A stretch of DNA of 64,000 bases from Oscillospiraceae bacterium (GCA_017405865.1 JAFQZN010000045.1:1-64000); one strand, 5' to 3'. Positions 8,019 to 16,049 are shown, numbered from the stretch's first letter. A program made the numbers and translations. Notes: generated by a model not told the origin, from the letters alone.

Positions 8019-8051
8019 AGCCGCGCTGCGGAATTTCCGCAGCGCGGTTTT
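8019..8051. terminator. Second hairpin between convergent genes
   Basis: A CCGCGCTGCGGA/TCCGCAGCGCGG stem is followed by TTTT on the plus strand. It lies between the convergent SLH and YwaF-type genes and may limit read-through either way; the T-run on the minus strand is weak. Confidence 0.5.
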
Positions 8052-8078
8052 GCGCGGCCCCTTTGTCTGCCGGAAGGA

Positions 8079-8855
8079 TCATTTCCTTCGCAGAACCTTG
8101 TAAATGCCGATTACAAGACATGCCAGAGGGATATGAGTCAGAATCATCAGGATGGTATAGACGAAGCGCAGACCTTTTTCTGCCAGCATTGCAGAGAGAT
8201 CCTGATAGAGCGGCACGCCGGAGCCGCTGTAGATCAGCATATAGTCCGAGCCCAGCCTGTAGTTGACGGGAATCGCCACCAAACAAAGCAGAAGGATCGG
8301 AATCATGCACCAGAGCGAGTCCTTCCATTCGAGCTTATGATAGCCCGTCATCAACAGGAAAACGCCGGTGACGAACATTGCGGAGTGGAAATACAGGGAG
8401 TAGAAGGCACCGAAGGTCCAGAAGGGATAAAAGTTCAGCCCGTTGCAGTAAATGACGCCGACGCCGCCGTAGAGTAGACCGATGGTGGTGAGGAACGCCA
8501 GCGCTGCGCGCTTTACTTTCCCTTTTCCCCATGCCGCAAAAGGAAGCGTGAAAATATAAAGAGAGCAGGTGTAGATCGGTAGAATGCCGCCTACGTTGAA
8601 GCCGCGCCCCGTGGTGATGTCATAATAGCTTTCCCAACTGATCTTGCAGATTTCAAGCGTGAGGGAAATCACGAACAGAACCTTGAGCAGCATCGTGACC
8701 TTCCGGTGCTCGGTTTTGCGCAGCAGCCAGCACAGGGAAATGCCCAGCACCCACACAAGAATGATATAGACGATGTGAGGTGTGCTGAATAAGTCCGAGG
8801 AAAAGTCCTCGATATTGCCCTTATAATCAAAAAAACCGTAATTCACGGTGCTCAT
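8079..8855 (-). CDS. YwaF-family integral membrane protein (TIGR02206-like)
   Basis: This 258-aa protein has about seven predicted transmembrane helices (for example VYIILVWVLGISLCWLL, AALAFLTTIGLLYGGVGVIY and IPLACLVIGIYKVL). The pattern LPIYTCSLYIFTLPFA followed by a long membrane bundle resembles the YwaF family of unknown function. GAGGTGAG precedes the ATG. Neighbours give no functional clue: the SLH gene converges and the M29 aminopeptidase gene lies upstream on the same strand, 50 bp away. Function unknown. Confidence 0.75.
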   Translation of the reverse strand: MSTVNYGFFDYKGNIEDFSSDLFSTPHIVYIILVWVLGISLCWLLRKTEHRKVTMLLKVLFVISLTLEICKISWESYYDITTGRGFNVGGILPIYTCSLYIFTLPFAAWGKGKVKRAALAFLTTIGLLYGGVGVIYCNGLNFYPFWTFGAFYSLYFHSAMFVTGVFLLMTGYHKLEWKDSLWCMIPILLLCLVAIPVNYRLGSDYMLIYSGSGVPLYQDLSAMLAEKGLRFVYTILMILTHIPLACLVIGIYKVLRRK

Positions 8856-8905
8856 CTCAGTCGCTCACCTCAATGTGCTATATAAGAAGGGCTGCAATGC
8901 CTGCT

Positions 8906-10129
8906 TTAAAATGCCCAGTTGCCCTTGCGGAAGATCGGGACGGTCTTGCCGTCGCGGGTGATCGCGTCGATGTCCAGATCGGCAGAGCCGATCATGAAGT
9001 CCTCATGGATCATCGAGTCGTTGATCCCCATTTTGCGGCATTCTTCGAGGGTGTACTTGTCGAAATCTTTGATCGTATCGGCAAAGCCCATGCCGAGCGC
9101 CAAATGGCAGGCGGCATTCTCGTCAAACAGGGTTTCGTAGAACAGCAGCCCGGAATTCTGAATAGGGGAGTCGTAGGGGACGAGCGCGCATTCGCCGAGA
9201 TAGGCGGCGCCTTCATCCATGGAGATCAGCTTCTTCAGCAGCTCTTCGTTCTTTTCGGCGTGGACCTCGACCGCCTTGCCGCTTTCAAAGCGGACGGAGA
9301 AATTCTCGATGAGCTGACCTTGATAGGAAAGCGGCTTCGTGGAGTAGACGATGCCCTCCGCCTTGCCGCGCATCGGGGAGATGAAGACCTCCTCGGTGGG
9401 AATGTTCGGGTTGAAGAAGACGCCCTTGAGAGAGGTTTCACCGCCGCCCTTGAACTCCGCCTCGGGGATCATGCCGACGCGCAGATCGGTGCCGTTGCTG
9501 CTCTTATAGACCAGCGTTTCGATGCCGAGACTGTTCAGATACGCGCAGCGCTTGGCAAGGTCTTCGTTGTGCGCGTTCCACGCGGCAACGGGGTCATCGT
9601 CCACGCGGGAAGCGTCTAAAATCGCCTCCCAGAGCTTCTCGATCGCCTGCCCCTTACTCAATTCGGGGAAGAGTTTTTTTGCCCACGCCGCGCCGGGGAC
9701 GGCGGCGATGCACCACTGATATTTGTTTTCGATCTGATCGCGGTAGGGCTTGATGACCTTGTACCTGGACTGCTGTGCCTTTGCCATCTTTTCCTGATTG
9801 ACGCCCTTCAGACCGTCGGGGTCTTCGGAAACAAGGTAGATGCGGCAGGGGATCTCGTCGAGGTAGTGCTTCCAGCGGGCTTCCTCCCAGTCTGCGACCG
9901 TGCCGAGGTTTTTCTGGCTGCGCCAGCGGATCTGGATCTTGTCCAGCGGCTGATAGTTCCAGTCGACGATCACGCGCTTTGCACCGGCGCGGTAGCACTC
10001 CTCGACGACCATCTTGACAAATTCGGGCTGATCGAGCTCGGCGGCGACAAAGACCTCCTGCCCTTTCTGAACGTTGATGCCGACCGTGGCGATCAGCTTT
10101 GCATAGCTGCGAAGTACGGTTTTTTTCAT
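8906..10129 (-). CDS. M29-family aminopeptidase (AmpS/PepS type)
   Basis: This 407-aa cytoplasmic metallo-aminopeptidase of the thermophilic aminopeptidase family releases N-terminal residues from peptides. Metal-ligand regions typical of M29 are seen: PTEEVFISPMRG, YLGECALVP, FYETLFDENAACHLALGMGF and HEDFMIGSADLDIDAI. I start at the ATG at 10129 because AAGGAGGTTCTC directly precedes it; an upstream in-frame ATG at 10156 has no comparable site. Length fits the family (about 400-410 aa). A consensus-like promoter lies just upstream. Confidence 0.92.
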   Translation of the reverse strand: MKKTVLRSYAKLIATVGINVQKGQEVFVAAELDQPEFVKMVVEECYRAGAKRVIVDWNYQPLDKIQIRWRSQKNLGTVADWEEARWKHYLDEIPCRIYLVSEDPDGLKGVNQEKMAKAQQSRYKVIKPYRDQIENKYQWCIAAVPGAAWAKKLFPELSKGQAIEKLWEAILDASRVDDDPVAAWNAHNEDLAKRCAYLNSLGIETLVYKSSNGTDLRVGMIPEAEFKGGGETSLKGVFFNPNIPTEEVFISPMRGKAEGIVYSTKPLSYQGQLIENFSVRFESGKAVEVHAEKNEELLKKLISMDEGAAYLGECALVPYDSPIQNSGLLFYETLFDENAACHLALGMGFADTIKDFDKYTLEECRKMGINDSMIHEDFMIGSADLDIDAITRDGKTVPIFRKGNWAF

Positions 10130-10159
10130 GAGAACCTCCTTGGTGTTGATTTCCATGCT

Positions 10160-10188
10160 ATTATATCAGACATTTTTCCGCTTTTCAA
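10160..10188 (-). promoter_or_regulatory. Sigma-A promoter of the M29 aminopeptidase
   Basis: On the minus strand TTGAAA (10183-10188), a 17-bp spacer and TATAAT (10160-10165), about 30 bp before the start codon. Confidence 0.8.
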
Positions 10189-10252
10189 TATTGCATTGCG
10201 CGGGCAAAACGAGTAAAATATTAGAAAAAACGGAATGAAGGAACAGATACGA

Positions 10253-10948
10253 ATGGATCTCAATACTGCGGATTTTGAAGAGCTGCTGCGCCTCGGCGTC
10301 GGGCAAGAGCTGTATCGCGGCGAGGAGGGCAGAATCCTTTTAGAGGATGGCGGCGGCTTTTATACGCTTATGTCCGATATTCTTGACGGGGAAACGCTGC
10401 TCGACCGCCTGCGCGCCCTTCGGCTGCCGGACTTCCATCTCGCTACGGTGAAAAGCACGGACGCGCTGCGCGCAATGGAGCGTGAATACGGACTGACGGA
10501 GAACCATCCCTGCACGCAGTGGGTCTACTGCCTGCCGGAGCCGCCGGCGTATCCAGACTGCGACATCCGCCCGCTGTCGCCGGAGCACGCGCAGCAGGCC
10601 GGAGAACAGTACCATCACAACTTTGACTACGTGCGCGAACGCATTGCAGCGGGCAAAATGTGGGGCCTGTTTGAAGACAGCGCGCTTGCCGGCTTTATCG
10701 GCGTTCACACGGAGGGAGCGATCGGCATGCTGGAGATCCTGCCTGCCTATCGCAAGCGCGGCTACGGCTTTGCGCTGGAGGCCTTTTTGATCGGCCTGCA
10801 GAGAAAGAACGGCGCGATCGCGTACTGCCACGTGATCGACGGCAACGAAGCCTCCGTTCATCTGCAACAGAAGCTCGGCATGCAAAAGGCCGATCTGCCT
10901 GCCATCTGGTGCTGGAAAAAGGATGAAGGCATTGTCCAAATGACCTGA
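10253..10948 (+). CDS. GNAT-family N-acetyltransferase
   Basis: This 231-aa protein has an N-terminal half without an obvious fold assignment (about 1-125) and a C-terminal GNAT domain. The acetyl-CoA loop GMLEILPAYRKRGYGFALEAFLI and the following NEASVHLQQKLGM are typical. The arrangement recalls glycine-acyltransferase-like GNATs, but the substrate cannot be named. The ATG at 10253 has AAGGA at good distance; an in-frame ATG at 10235 adds six residues but has a poorer site. The BMP-type lipoprotein gene follows after 30 bp and may be co-transcribed. Confidence 0.8.
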   Translation: MDLNTADFEELLRLGVGQELYRGEEGRILLEDGGGFYTLMSDILDGETLLDRLRALRLPDFHLATVKSTDALRAMEREYGLTENHPCTQWVYCLPEPPAYPDCDIRPLSPEHAQQAGEQYHHNFDYVRERIAAGKMWGLFEDSALAGFIGVHTEGAIGMLEILPAYRKRGYGFALEAFLIGLQRKNGAIAYCHVIDGNEASVHLQQKLGMQKADLPAIWCWKKDEGIVQMT

Positions 10949-10978
10949 AAAGCATCCGATACTCTGGAGGATAGTTAC

Positions 10979-12199
10979 ATGAGAAAACACCTTGCCATCC
11001 TGCTGTTTGCTGCGATCCTTATCTGCCTGTTCGCAGGCTGCAAAAACGGCGGGGCGACCACTGATACAACCGTCGGGACGGAGGCAGCGACAGAACCCGC
11101 GTCCACAGACGACGTGTCGACGCAAGCGCTTACGGAGACTTCCAAATCGGACTACAGCGCATGGAGCGTCGCGCTGCTTGCCGACGCCGATAATTCCGAC
11201 CATCCCCGCAACGGGATTCTCCGCGAGGCCTGCAAGAGCTGGTGCGATGCGCGCGGAGCGTCTTTTTCTGCTTACGAGGCTACGGAGCAATCGACGTCAG
11301 CGCTGAAAGCCTTGATCGACCAGGCGGTCGAGGATGGAAACCGCATTCTGATCCTGCCGGGGTGGACGGCTGCCGACCCGATCAAGGACGGCTTGAAAAA
11401 ACACCCGAGCGTCCGCTTCGTTCTCGTCGACGTGACGGCCAATTTCGGAAAAAGCTACGTTTTTCCCGAAAACGTCTGCAACGTTTTGTTCCAGGAACAG
11501 GTGATGGGCTTCATGGCAGGCTATGCGGCTGTGAAGCTCGGCTATCGGCATTTGAGCTTCGTCGGCGCCAAGAATACTGCCCCCGTTATTCGCTGCGGCT
11601 ACGGCTGTGTGCAGGGGGCGAACGCCGCCGCTTTAGAGCTTGACGTTGAAAGAGAAATCGCCGTCGATTTTGTCTATGCCGATACGACCGCTGTGAGCCC
11701 AGCTGTGACTTCGTACATAGAAGAGATGTTTCGGAAAAAGGGAGTTGAACTCTGCATTGCCTGCGGCGAAAACGTGGAAGCCTCTGCCTATGAAGCAGCA
11801 CAGAGAACGGGCAGCGGCAGGGTCATCGGTACGGGCACGGATATGATGCTGTTTTTGAATCCAGACGACGAGGCTGAGCCGGTTGAGACCATTGTTGCCT
11901 CCGCCGTGAAGAACTATTCCGCCGCCGTCGAAACCGTCCTGACAGACGTGATTGAGCGGAATCTCTGGAGCAGCTATGCCGGGCAGACCGTTTCTCTCGG
12001 CGTCGTAACCGCCGAGAATTCTGAGGCAAATTACGTCCGCCTTACGAATGACACGAAGTATGACGACGGAAAGTTCACCATCGAGGATTACGGCGCGCTC
12101 ACAGCAGCTCTGATTGCGGGGGACTACGTCGTTTCCGACGAGACCAAAACCAAGCCTTCCGTCGTGATCGCTGTCAACTATCTCGGCAATATTACGTGA
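10979..12199 (+). CDS. BMP/PnrA-family substrate-binding lipoprotein
   Basis: This 406-aa lipoprotein has a signal peptide with lipobox LFAGC (Cys about residue 21), a Thr/Ser/Ala-rich tether (about 25-55) and a periplasmic-binding-protein fold of the basic membrane protein family, which binds purine nucleosides in ABC importers. Supporting segments are QVMGFMAGYAAVKLGYRHLSFVG and ACGENVEASAYEAAQ. No ATP-binding or permease genes are adjacent, so it is an orphan binding protein or works with transporters elsewhere. The ligand is not shown by the sequence. GGAGG precedes the ATG and a terminator follows. Confidence 0.8.
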   Translation: MRKHLAILLFAAILICLFAGCKNGGATTDTTVGTEAATEPASTDDVSTQALTETSKSDYSAWSVALLADADNSDHPRNGILREACKSWCDARGASFSAYEATEQSTSALKALIDQAVEDGNRILILPGWTAADPIKDGLKKHPSVRFVLVDVTANFGKSYVFPENVCNVLFQEQVMGFMAGYAAVKLGYRHLSFVGAKNTAPVIRCGYGCVQGANAAALELDVEREIAVDFVYADTTAVSPAVTSYIEEMFRKKGVELCIACGENVEASAYEAAQRTGSGRVIGTGTDMMLFLNPDDEAEPVETIVASAVKNYSAAVETVLTDVIERNLWSSYAGQTVSLGVVTAENSEANYVRLTNDTKYDDGKFTIEDYGALTAALIAGDYVVSDETKTKPSVVIAVNYLGNIT

Positions 12200-12208
12200 A
12201 TGATAAGG

Positions 12209-12241
12209 AAAAGCCTCCGGGAAGACCGGAGGCTTTCTTGC
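12209..12241 (+). terminator. Terminator of the BMP lipoprotein gene
   Basis: AAGCCTCCGG/CCGGAGGCTT stem with a short loop, followed by TCTT. Confidence 0.75.
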
Positions 12242-12249
12242 TCTTTCGT

Positions 12250-12350
12250 GAAATGAAATCCACGCACCCGCCGTCTAGGCGGATTTCACTGCCTGCAGGG
12301 CAATTTCACCGCCGCAGGCGATTTCACCCACCCCGCAGGGGTGGATTTCT
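12250..12350. repeat. Array of short hairpins with GAAATC/ATTTCAC linkers
   Basis: Several small palindromes (CCGCC..GGCGG, TGCCTGCAGGGCA, CGCCGCAGGCG, CCACCCC GCA GGGGTGG) are separated by GAAATCC, GGATTTCAC or ATTTCAC. The same design occurs at 50866-50989. It fills the gap between two convergent genes and abuts the stop codon of the hypoxanthine glycosylase gene. The units differ in stem sequence, so this is not a CRISPR array. Confidence 0.7.
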
Positions 12351-12845
12351 TTATAGTATGACGCGCCAGGCGTCGATCAGACGGTCGAGCGACCATGCGG
12401 CGTTGGCGGGGCTGGTGGAGGGCAGCTGCTGCGCGCTGCGCCCCAGCCGGGGCTCGATATAGCGCGAAAAGTACTTCATCGACGTCGCGCCGTTGCAGTA
12501 GATGCGCTCGATGGGAGCGTGGTCCGTAATGCAGGTCAGATCGTTCGCGACCACATCGCGGATGCTGCTGTCGGACGAGCCGACGATCGTGCAGCTGCCG
12601 ATGCTGTCCCACAGCGCCAGACGGTTTGACAGGATCAGCGCTTTCTTTTCCTCCACGGTGACGGGCAGGGGAGCGCCGGTCAGGGAGGAGATGACCCGCC
12701 AGAAGCGGTTTTGCGGGTGACCGTAGAAGAACATCGCCTCGCGGGACTTCACGGACGGGAACGAGCCGAGGATCAACACGCGGGACTCGCCGTCAAACAG
12801 AGGCGGGATCGGATGAATCTGTTTTTCTGCCTGTGCCATCGTCAT
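12351..12845 (-). CDS. Hypoxanthine-DNA glycosylase (UDG superfamily, family 6 type)
   Basis: This 164-aa protein fits the DNA-deoxyinosine glycosylases of the UDG superfamily, which excise hypoxanthine arising from deaminated adenine. Motifs are VLILGSFPSVKSREAMFFYGHPQNRFW near the N-terminus, RLALWDSIGSCTIVGSSDSSI in the middle, IYCNGATSMKYFSRY and the C-terminal LPSTSPANA. The start is taken at 12845, where ATG overlaps the NUDIX stop (ATGA); 12839 is a close alternative. It is the last gene of a three-gene operon (PPC, NUDIX, glycosylase) joined by 4-bp overlaps. Family identity is good, but substrate preference is inferred from the family. Confidence 0.85.
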   Translation of the reverse strand: MTMAQAEKQIHPIPPLFDGESRVLILGSFPSVKSREAMFFYGHPQNRFWRVISSLTGAPLPVTVEEKKALILSNRLALWDSIGSCTIVGSSDSSIRDVVANDLTCITDHAPIERIYCNGATSMKYFSRYIEPRLGRSAQQLPSTSPANAAWSLDRLIDAWRVIL

Positions 12846-13300
12846 TTCCCGTTCAGAGACGTTTCGACCAGACGGTCGCCCTCGTAGCGGAGCTTCAGGG
12901 AGAAGAACGGCGCGCCCTCCTCCATCAGCCGCAGGAAGATCTTGTCGCCTTCCCACTGCGGAAGCTGCGAAAAGCGCTCCTTCGACACCCATTCCAGCGC
13001 GCCCTCGTCGCAGTCGCGAAGCTGCCCGGTAAAGCCCGTGGCGTGGAAGAGGTGCATGTATTCTCCCTCCCAGCGGTCGGAGAGGAAGGTGACGATGCCG
13101 CAGTAGCGCCAGTCGGTCAGCGTCAGACCCGTCTCCTCCGATACCTCACGCCTAAGGCAGTCCTCGGGACTCTCGTTTTCCTCAAACTTGCCGCCGATCC
13201 CGATCCACTTGTCTCGGTTGAGGTCGTTTTCTTTTTTGATCCGGTGGAGCAGCAGATAGCAGCCGTCCTTTTCAATATAGCAAAGCGTCGTGTTCTTCAT
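12842..13300 (-). CDS. NUDIX hydrolase (MutT-like)
   Basis: This 152-aa protein carries a full Nudix box: GKFEENESPEDCLRREVSEE followed by TGL, with the REVSEE core that binds metal. Members hydrolyse nucleoside diphosphates linked to another group, often oxidised dNTPs. It resembles the 8-oxo-dGTP diphosphatase group (start MKNTTLCYIEKDGCYLLLHR, then IGGKFEENE). ATGA overlaps link it with the PPC gene upstream and the hypoxanthine glycosylase gene downstream, which fits a nucleotide-damage role. Exact substrate unknown. Confidence 0.88.
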   Translation of the reverse strand: MKNTTLCYIEKDGCYLLLHRIKKENDLNRDKWIGIGGKFEENESPEDCLRREVSEETGLTLTDWRYCGIVTFLSDRWEGEYMHLFHATGFTGQLRDCDEGALEWVSKERFSQLPQWEGDKIFLRLMEEGAPFFSLKLRYEGDRLVETSLNGK

Positions 13301-13695
13301 TTCGTTGCCTCAAAAATCAGTTCGTCGTAGCCGGTCTGCGCGTCTTCTTCCACACCGATTTTCCAGCCGTCCAGAACGCCGACGACCAGCTCGCAGGTGG
13401 TGTTGATCACGCACCCCTCGACCAGATGCCCGCCGACGGTCGAGAGGTCTTCTTTGGACAGGGCAATGTGCAGGTGGCAGCGCGCCTCGCTCACCGTGCC
13501 GTGAAGCGAGACGATCTCGCAGGGTTCGTCGATCTCGCGGACGGTCACGCCGCTCGCGTCGCGCACACGACCCTCGCTGATACAGCCGACGGCGGAAAGC
13601 ACGACGCCGGCGGGGATATGATGCTCCTTCGCCAGCGCACGGATCGACAGCAGAAGATCATCGCCTCTGTGCAGGCGGGTACAGATCGTTTTCAT
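13297..13695 (-). CDS. PPC (DUF296) domain protein
   Basis: This 132-aa protein is almost entirely a PPC domain, the fold of plant AT-hook-linked proteins and prokaryotic stand-alone forms. Recognised features are HIPAGVVLSAVGCIS, the histidine-containing CHLHIALSKED and GGHLVEGCVINTTCEL. Prokaryotic members are often called DNA-binding, though direct evidence is thin. It is the first gene of an operon with a NUDIX hydrolase and a hypoxanthine glycosylase. GGAGGGTTTCA lies before the ATG at 13695. Confidence 0.85.
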   Translation of the reverse strand: MKTICTRLHRGDDLLLSIRALAKEHHIPAGVVLSAVGCISEGRVRDASGVTVREIDEPCEIVSLHGTVSEARCHLHIALSKEDLSTVGGHLVEGCVINTTCELVVGVLDGWKIGVEEDAQTGYDELIFEATK

Positions 13696-13722
13696 TGAAA
13701 CCCTCCAAATGGGAATGCATCG

Positions 13723-14163
13723 TTATAAATCACACCGATACCATTCTTCGCCGGTTGGATAAAAACCGATGGATTCAAACGCATGCTGACTTTGTTTATT
13801 AAACGAGTAAATGTTTGCAATAACATGATCCATGCCCTTTTCCGAGGCAAGATACATCATTTCTTTGATGCAGCGTCTGCCGATATGGCGATTCTGAAAC
13901 TCTTTGCAAACTACAATGGCAATTTCTGCATTTTCCCTGATAGAAACATCTCCGACCAATTCGCCCTTGTATTCGATGTAATAGCACTCTCCGTGAGAGC
14001 TCAGGTAATCATACATATCGTGCAAGAGCTCGATATCATAAGGCTTATCTCTGTTATCGACCTGTTTACATACATCTAAATCCTGATACCAGGGAAGTGA
14101 TACGGCATCATTCCTGTAATATGGGATCAACCTGATTTCACTGTCAACGATCCGTTCCTGCAC
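13723..14163 (-). CDS. GNAT-family acetyltransferase, AT-rich
   Basis: This 146-aa protein has GNAT features: YIEYKGELVGDVSIRENAEIAIVV, the acetyl-CoA region EFQNRHIGRRCIKEMMYLA and NKQSQHAFESIGFYPTGEEW. I choose a GTG start at 14163, eight bases after GGAGG; the reading frame continues upstream into a repeat, where no start is credible. Base composition is clearly more AT-rich than neighbouring genes and codon choice differs, suggesting recent acquisition. The MITE-like repeat at 14226-14383 lies just upstream. Substrate unknown. Confidence 0.8.
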   Translation of the reverse strand: MQERIVDSEIRLIPYYRNDAVSLPWYQDLDVCKQVDNRDKPYDIELLHDMYDYLSSHGECYYIEYKGELVGDVSIRENAEIAIVVCKEFQNRHIGRRCIKEMMYLASEKGMDHVIANIYSFNKQSQHAFESIGFYPTGEEWYRCDL

Positions 14164-14225
14164 GTTACATTCCTCCACAAGCTCCGATTTGCTGCACCAA
14201 CGACTTCCGGTGTTGTTCGAAAAAG

Positions 14226-14383
14226 AAAGGCTTCCCCAGGAGGGGAAGCTATTGAGCGAAGCGAAACTGATGAGGTGGAAAGGCAGTCGGCATGAAAGCA
14301 CGCAACTGCGGCGGACACCTCATCCGTCATCTGGCTTGCGGGAGACGCCCGATGCCACCTTCCTCTCAAAGGGAAGGCCTTAA
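14226..14383. mobile_element. MITE-like palindromic repeat element
   Basis: The element is bounded by imperfect inverted ends (AAAGGCTTCCCC at the left, GGGAAGGCCTT at the right). It contains a nested perfect GATGAGGTG/CACCTCATC stem and further hairpins. It has no coding capacity; reading frames across it are not supported. This general design (GGAAGGCTTCCCC...GATGAGGTG...CACCTCATC...GGGAAGGCC) matches, from memory, a repeat seen many times in Ruminococcaceae-type genomes. It accounts for most of the 236-bp gap between the GNAT and lipid-kinase genes. Confidence 0.65.
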
Positions 14384-14399
14384 GGGCGACCGTTTCAGG

Positions 14400-15296
14400 T
14401 CACTTCAAATTCGTGATGACATTGACCGCGTGATGCAGGTTTTCAATGACAAAATGCCCTGCGCCCTCCGCCTTTTCGCCGTCGAGCGTCCAGTCCATGG
14501 CGCCGGGAGCTTCGATCTCCAGACGGCTCGTTGCGGCAAGGGTCAGCATCGGCGTGTCGTACTTCTGCGCCAGAAGCGCGTGAACGCAGCCGGTCAGCTC
14601 AACGGGATTGTGCGGCTTGCGGATCAGCAGGACCTCAAACAGCCCGTCGCTCATATCCACCAAATCTTCCTTCAGCGTCAGAATGCCTGCGACAGAGGTG
14701 GAATTGCTCGCGCCGCCGAAGATATAATCGTCTTCATACACCGTGCCGTCGGCAAGGGTCACGCGCAGGTGCGTGCTGCGGATGGAGGCGATCTCCTTGA
14801 CACCGCTGAGCAGGTAGGCAAAATGCCCCACCATGTTTTTCAGGCTCTGCGAGGTTGCATAGGAGGCTCTGGTGAAGGCGCCGAACGAGGCGATATAGGA
14901 AAAATACCGCTCGTTGAATCTGCCGACGTCCAGTGGACGCGGCGTACCGTCCACGATGTCCTGCGCCGCCTGCGGAAGCTCCTTCGAGAGCTTCAGACTG
15001 TTGGCAAAGTCGTTGGTGCTGCCTGCGGGGATGTAGCCGACGGGGGTGGCGCTGCCTGCGGCGAGCAGTCCGGAAATGACCTCGTTAAAGGTGCCGTCGC
15101 CGCCGACGCAGACGATCGCGTCAAATTCCTCCGACCGCGCGGAAACAACCTCGGTCGCATCGCCGCGCGCAGCGGTCATATAGGCGCAGACGTCATAGCC
15201 GGCGCGGTTGAATATGCCGATAATGTCGGTCAGCGCGTGGTTTGCTTTTTTCTTGCCGGAGCAGGGATTTACGATCAATAAGAGCTTTTTCATCAT
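14400..15296 (-). CDS. Diacylglycerol/lipid kinase family protein (YegS/BmrU-like)
   Basis: This 298-aa protein has the DAGK catalytic signature VCVGGDGTFNEVISGL after an N-terminal LLIVNPCSGKKKA phosphate-binding start, and IPAGSTNDFANSL further on. Members phosphorylate diacylglycerol or related lipids, recycling them into phospholipid synthesis. It follows pssA directly; its ATG (15296, tandem ATGATG) lies two bases after the pssA stop, so it is probably co-transcribed with and translationally coupled to pssA. A TTG 18 bp upstream is possible but less likely. Confidence 0.88.
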   Translation of the reverse strand: MMKKLLLIVNPCSGKKKANHALTDIIGIFNRAGYDVCAYMTAARGDATEVVSARSEEFDAIVCVGGDGTFNEVISGLLAAGSATPVGYIPAGSTNDFANSLKLSKELPQAAQDIVDGTPRPLDVGRFNERYFSYIASFGAFTRASYATSQSLKNMVGHFAYLLSGVKEIASIRSTHLRVTLADGTVYEDDYIFGGASNSTSVAGILTLKEDLVDMSDGLFEVLLIRKPHNPVELTGCVHALLAQKYDTPMLTLAATSRLEIEAPGAMDWTLDGEKAEGAGHFVIENLHHAVNVITNLK

Positions 15297-15297
15297 A

Positions 15298-15969
15298 TCA
15301 CAGGAAGAGCGCAAAGAGAAGCACGATCGCGATCAGAATGCCGACGATCAGGAACAGCAGCAGCTCCTTCGTGCGCGGTTTACGGATTTTGAAGGGGAGA
15401 AGGAAGCACAGACCGGTCAGTGCCATGAGCAGGGTCAGACCGACGCCGAAAGGCGAGCCTGCGAACATATCCTTGTAGGGGAGAATATCGCCGTAGGTGC
15501 AGATGCAGTAGACTGCCGTGCCGCAAAAGGCGATCGGGAAGATCAGCGCGGCGGAGGTGATGGGAAGACCGGAATAGTCCTTGCGCGCCTCCTGTGTCTG
15601 CTTCGTCCGCAGTTCTTCGGTGACGTTGTAATAGCCAAGACGGATCAGACCCGCCAGCACGTACAGCGGCGCGACCGCGTAGGCGTACCAGCAGCCGCGG
15701 CAGAGCGACATCACGATAACGGCAGGCAGAGCGCCGAAGGCGACGATGTCGCTCAGGGAGTCGATCTGGATGCCGAAGGCCTTTTCTTCATCCGAACGGT
15801 TTTTCTTGGTGCGGGCCACCATGCCGTCAAACATGTCGCAAAGGCCGCAGAACAGAAGGCACATCGTTGCCCAGATGGGGTGCCCGGTCATGGCAAGAGC
15901 CATGCCGCCGACGGCGGACAGCGGGCTCAAGTAGGTCAAAATGACCGTGTAATCATAAAATCCAATCAT
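15298..15969 (-). CDS. pssA: CDP-diacylglycerol-serine O-phosphatidyltransferase
   Basis: This 223-aa membrane enzyme makes phosphatidylserine from CDP-diacylglycerol and serine. The CDP-alcohol phosphotransferase motif is complete: DMFDGMVAR, then G in KAFGIQIDSLSD with the two downstream Asp residues. About six to seven membrane helices follow from FYDYTVILTYLSPLSAVGGMALA. I use the ATG at 15969, with GGAGAAAAAC before it; a longer reading frame to 16032 would start inside the promoter. It forms an operon with the lipid kinase gene. Confidence 0.9.
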   Translation of the reverse strand: MIGFYDYTVILTYLSPLSAVGGMALAMTGHPIWATMCLLFCGLCDMFDGMVARTKKNRSDEEKAFGIQIDSLSDIVAFGALPAVIVMSLCRGCWYAYAVAPLYVLAGLIRLGYYNVTEELRTKQTQEARKDYSGLPITSAALIFPIAFCGTAVYCICTYGDILPYKDMFAGSPFGVGLTLLMALTGLCFLLPFKIRKPRTKELLLFLIVGILIAIVLLFALFL

Positions 15970-16020
15970 GTTTTTCTCCAATTTCACAGACGAAGCCGAA
16001 ACTCTCTCTTTAACTTTTCT

Positions 16021-16049
16021 ATTATCCCTCATTTTTCATAATTCGTCAA
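16021..16049 (-). promoter_or_regulatory. Promoter of the pssA-lipid kinase operon
   Basis: On the minus strand TTGACG (16044-16049), a 17-bp spacer and GATAAT (16021-16026). Its position supports the shorter pssA start. Confidence 0.75.

Noticed and set aside
13723..14301. Longer 192-codon version of the AT-rich GNAT
   Set aside because: The extra N-terminus is encoded by the repeat element; a GTG start with good ribosome-binding site fits the GNAT domain.
14292..15281. A 329-codon plus-strand ORF
   Set aside because: It starts in the MITE-like repeat and is antisense to the lipid kinase gene.
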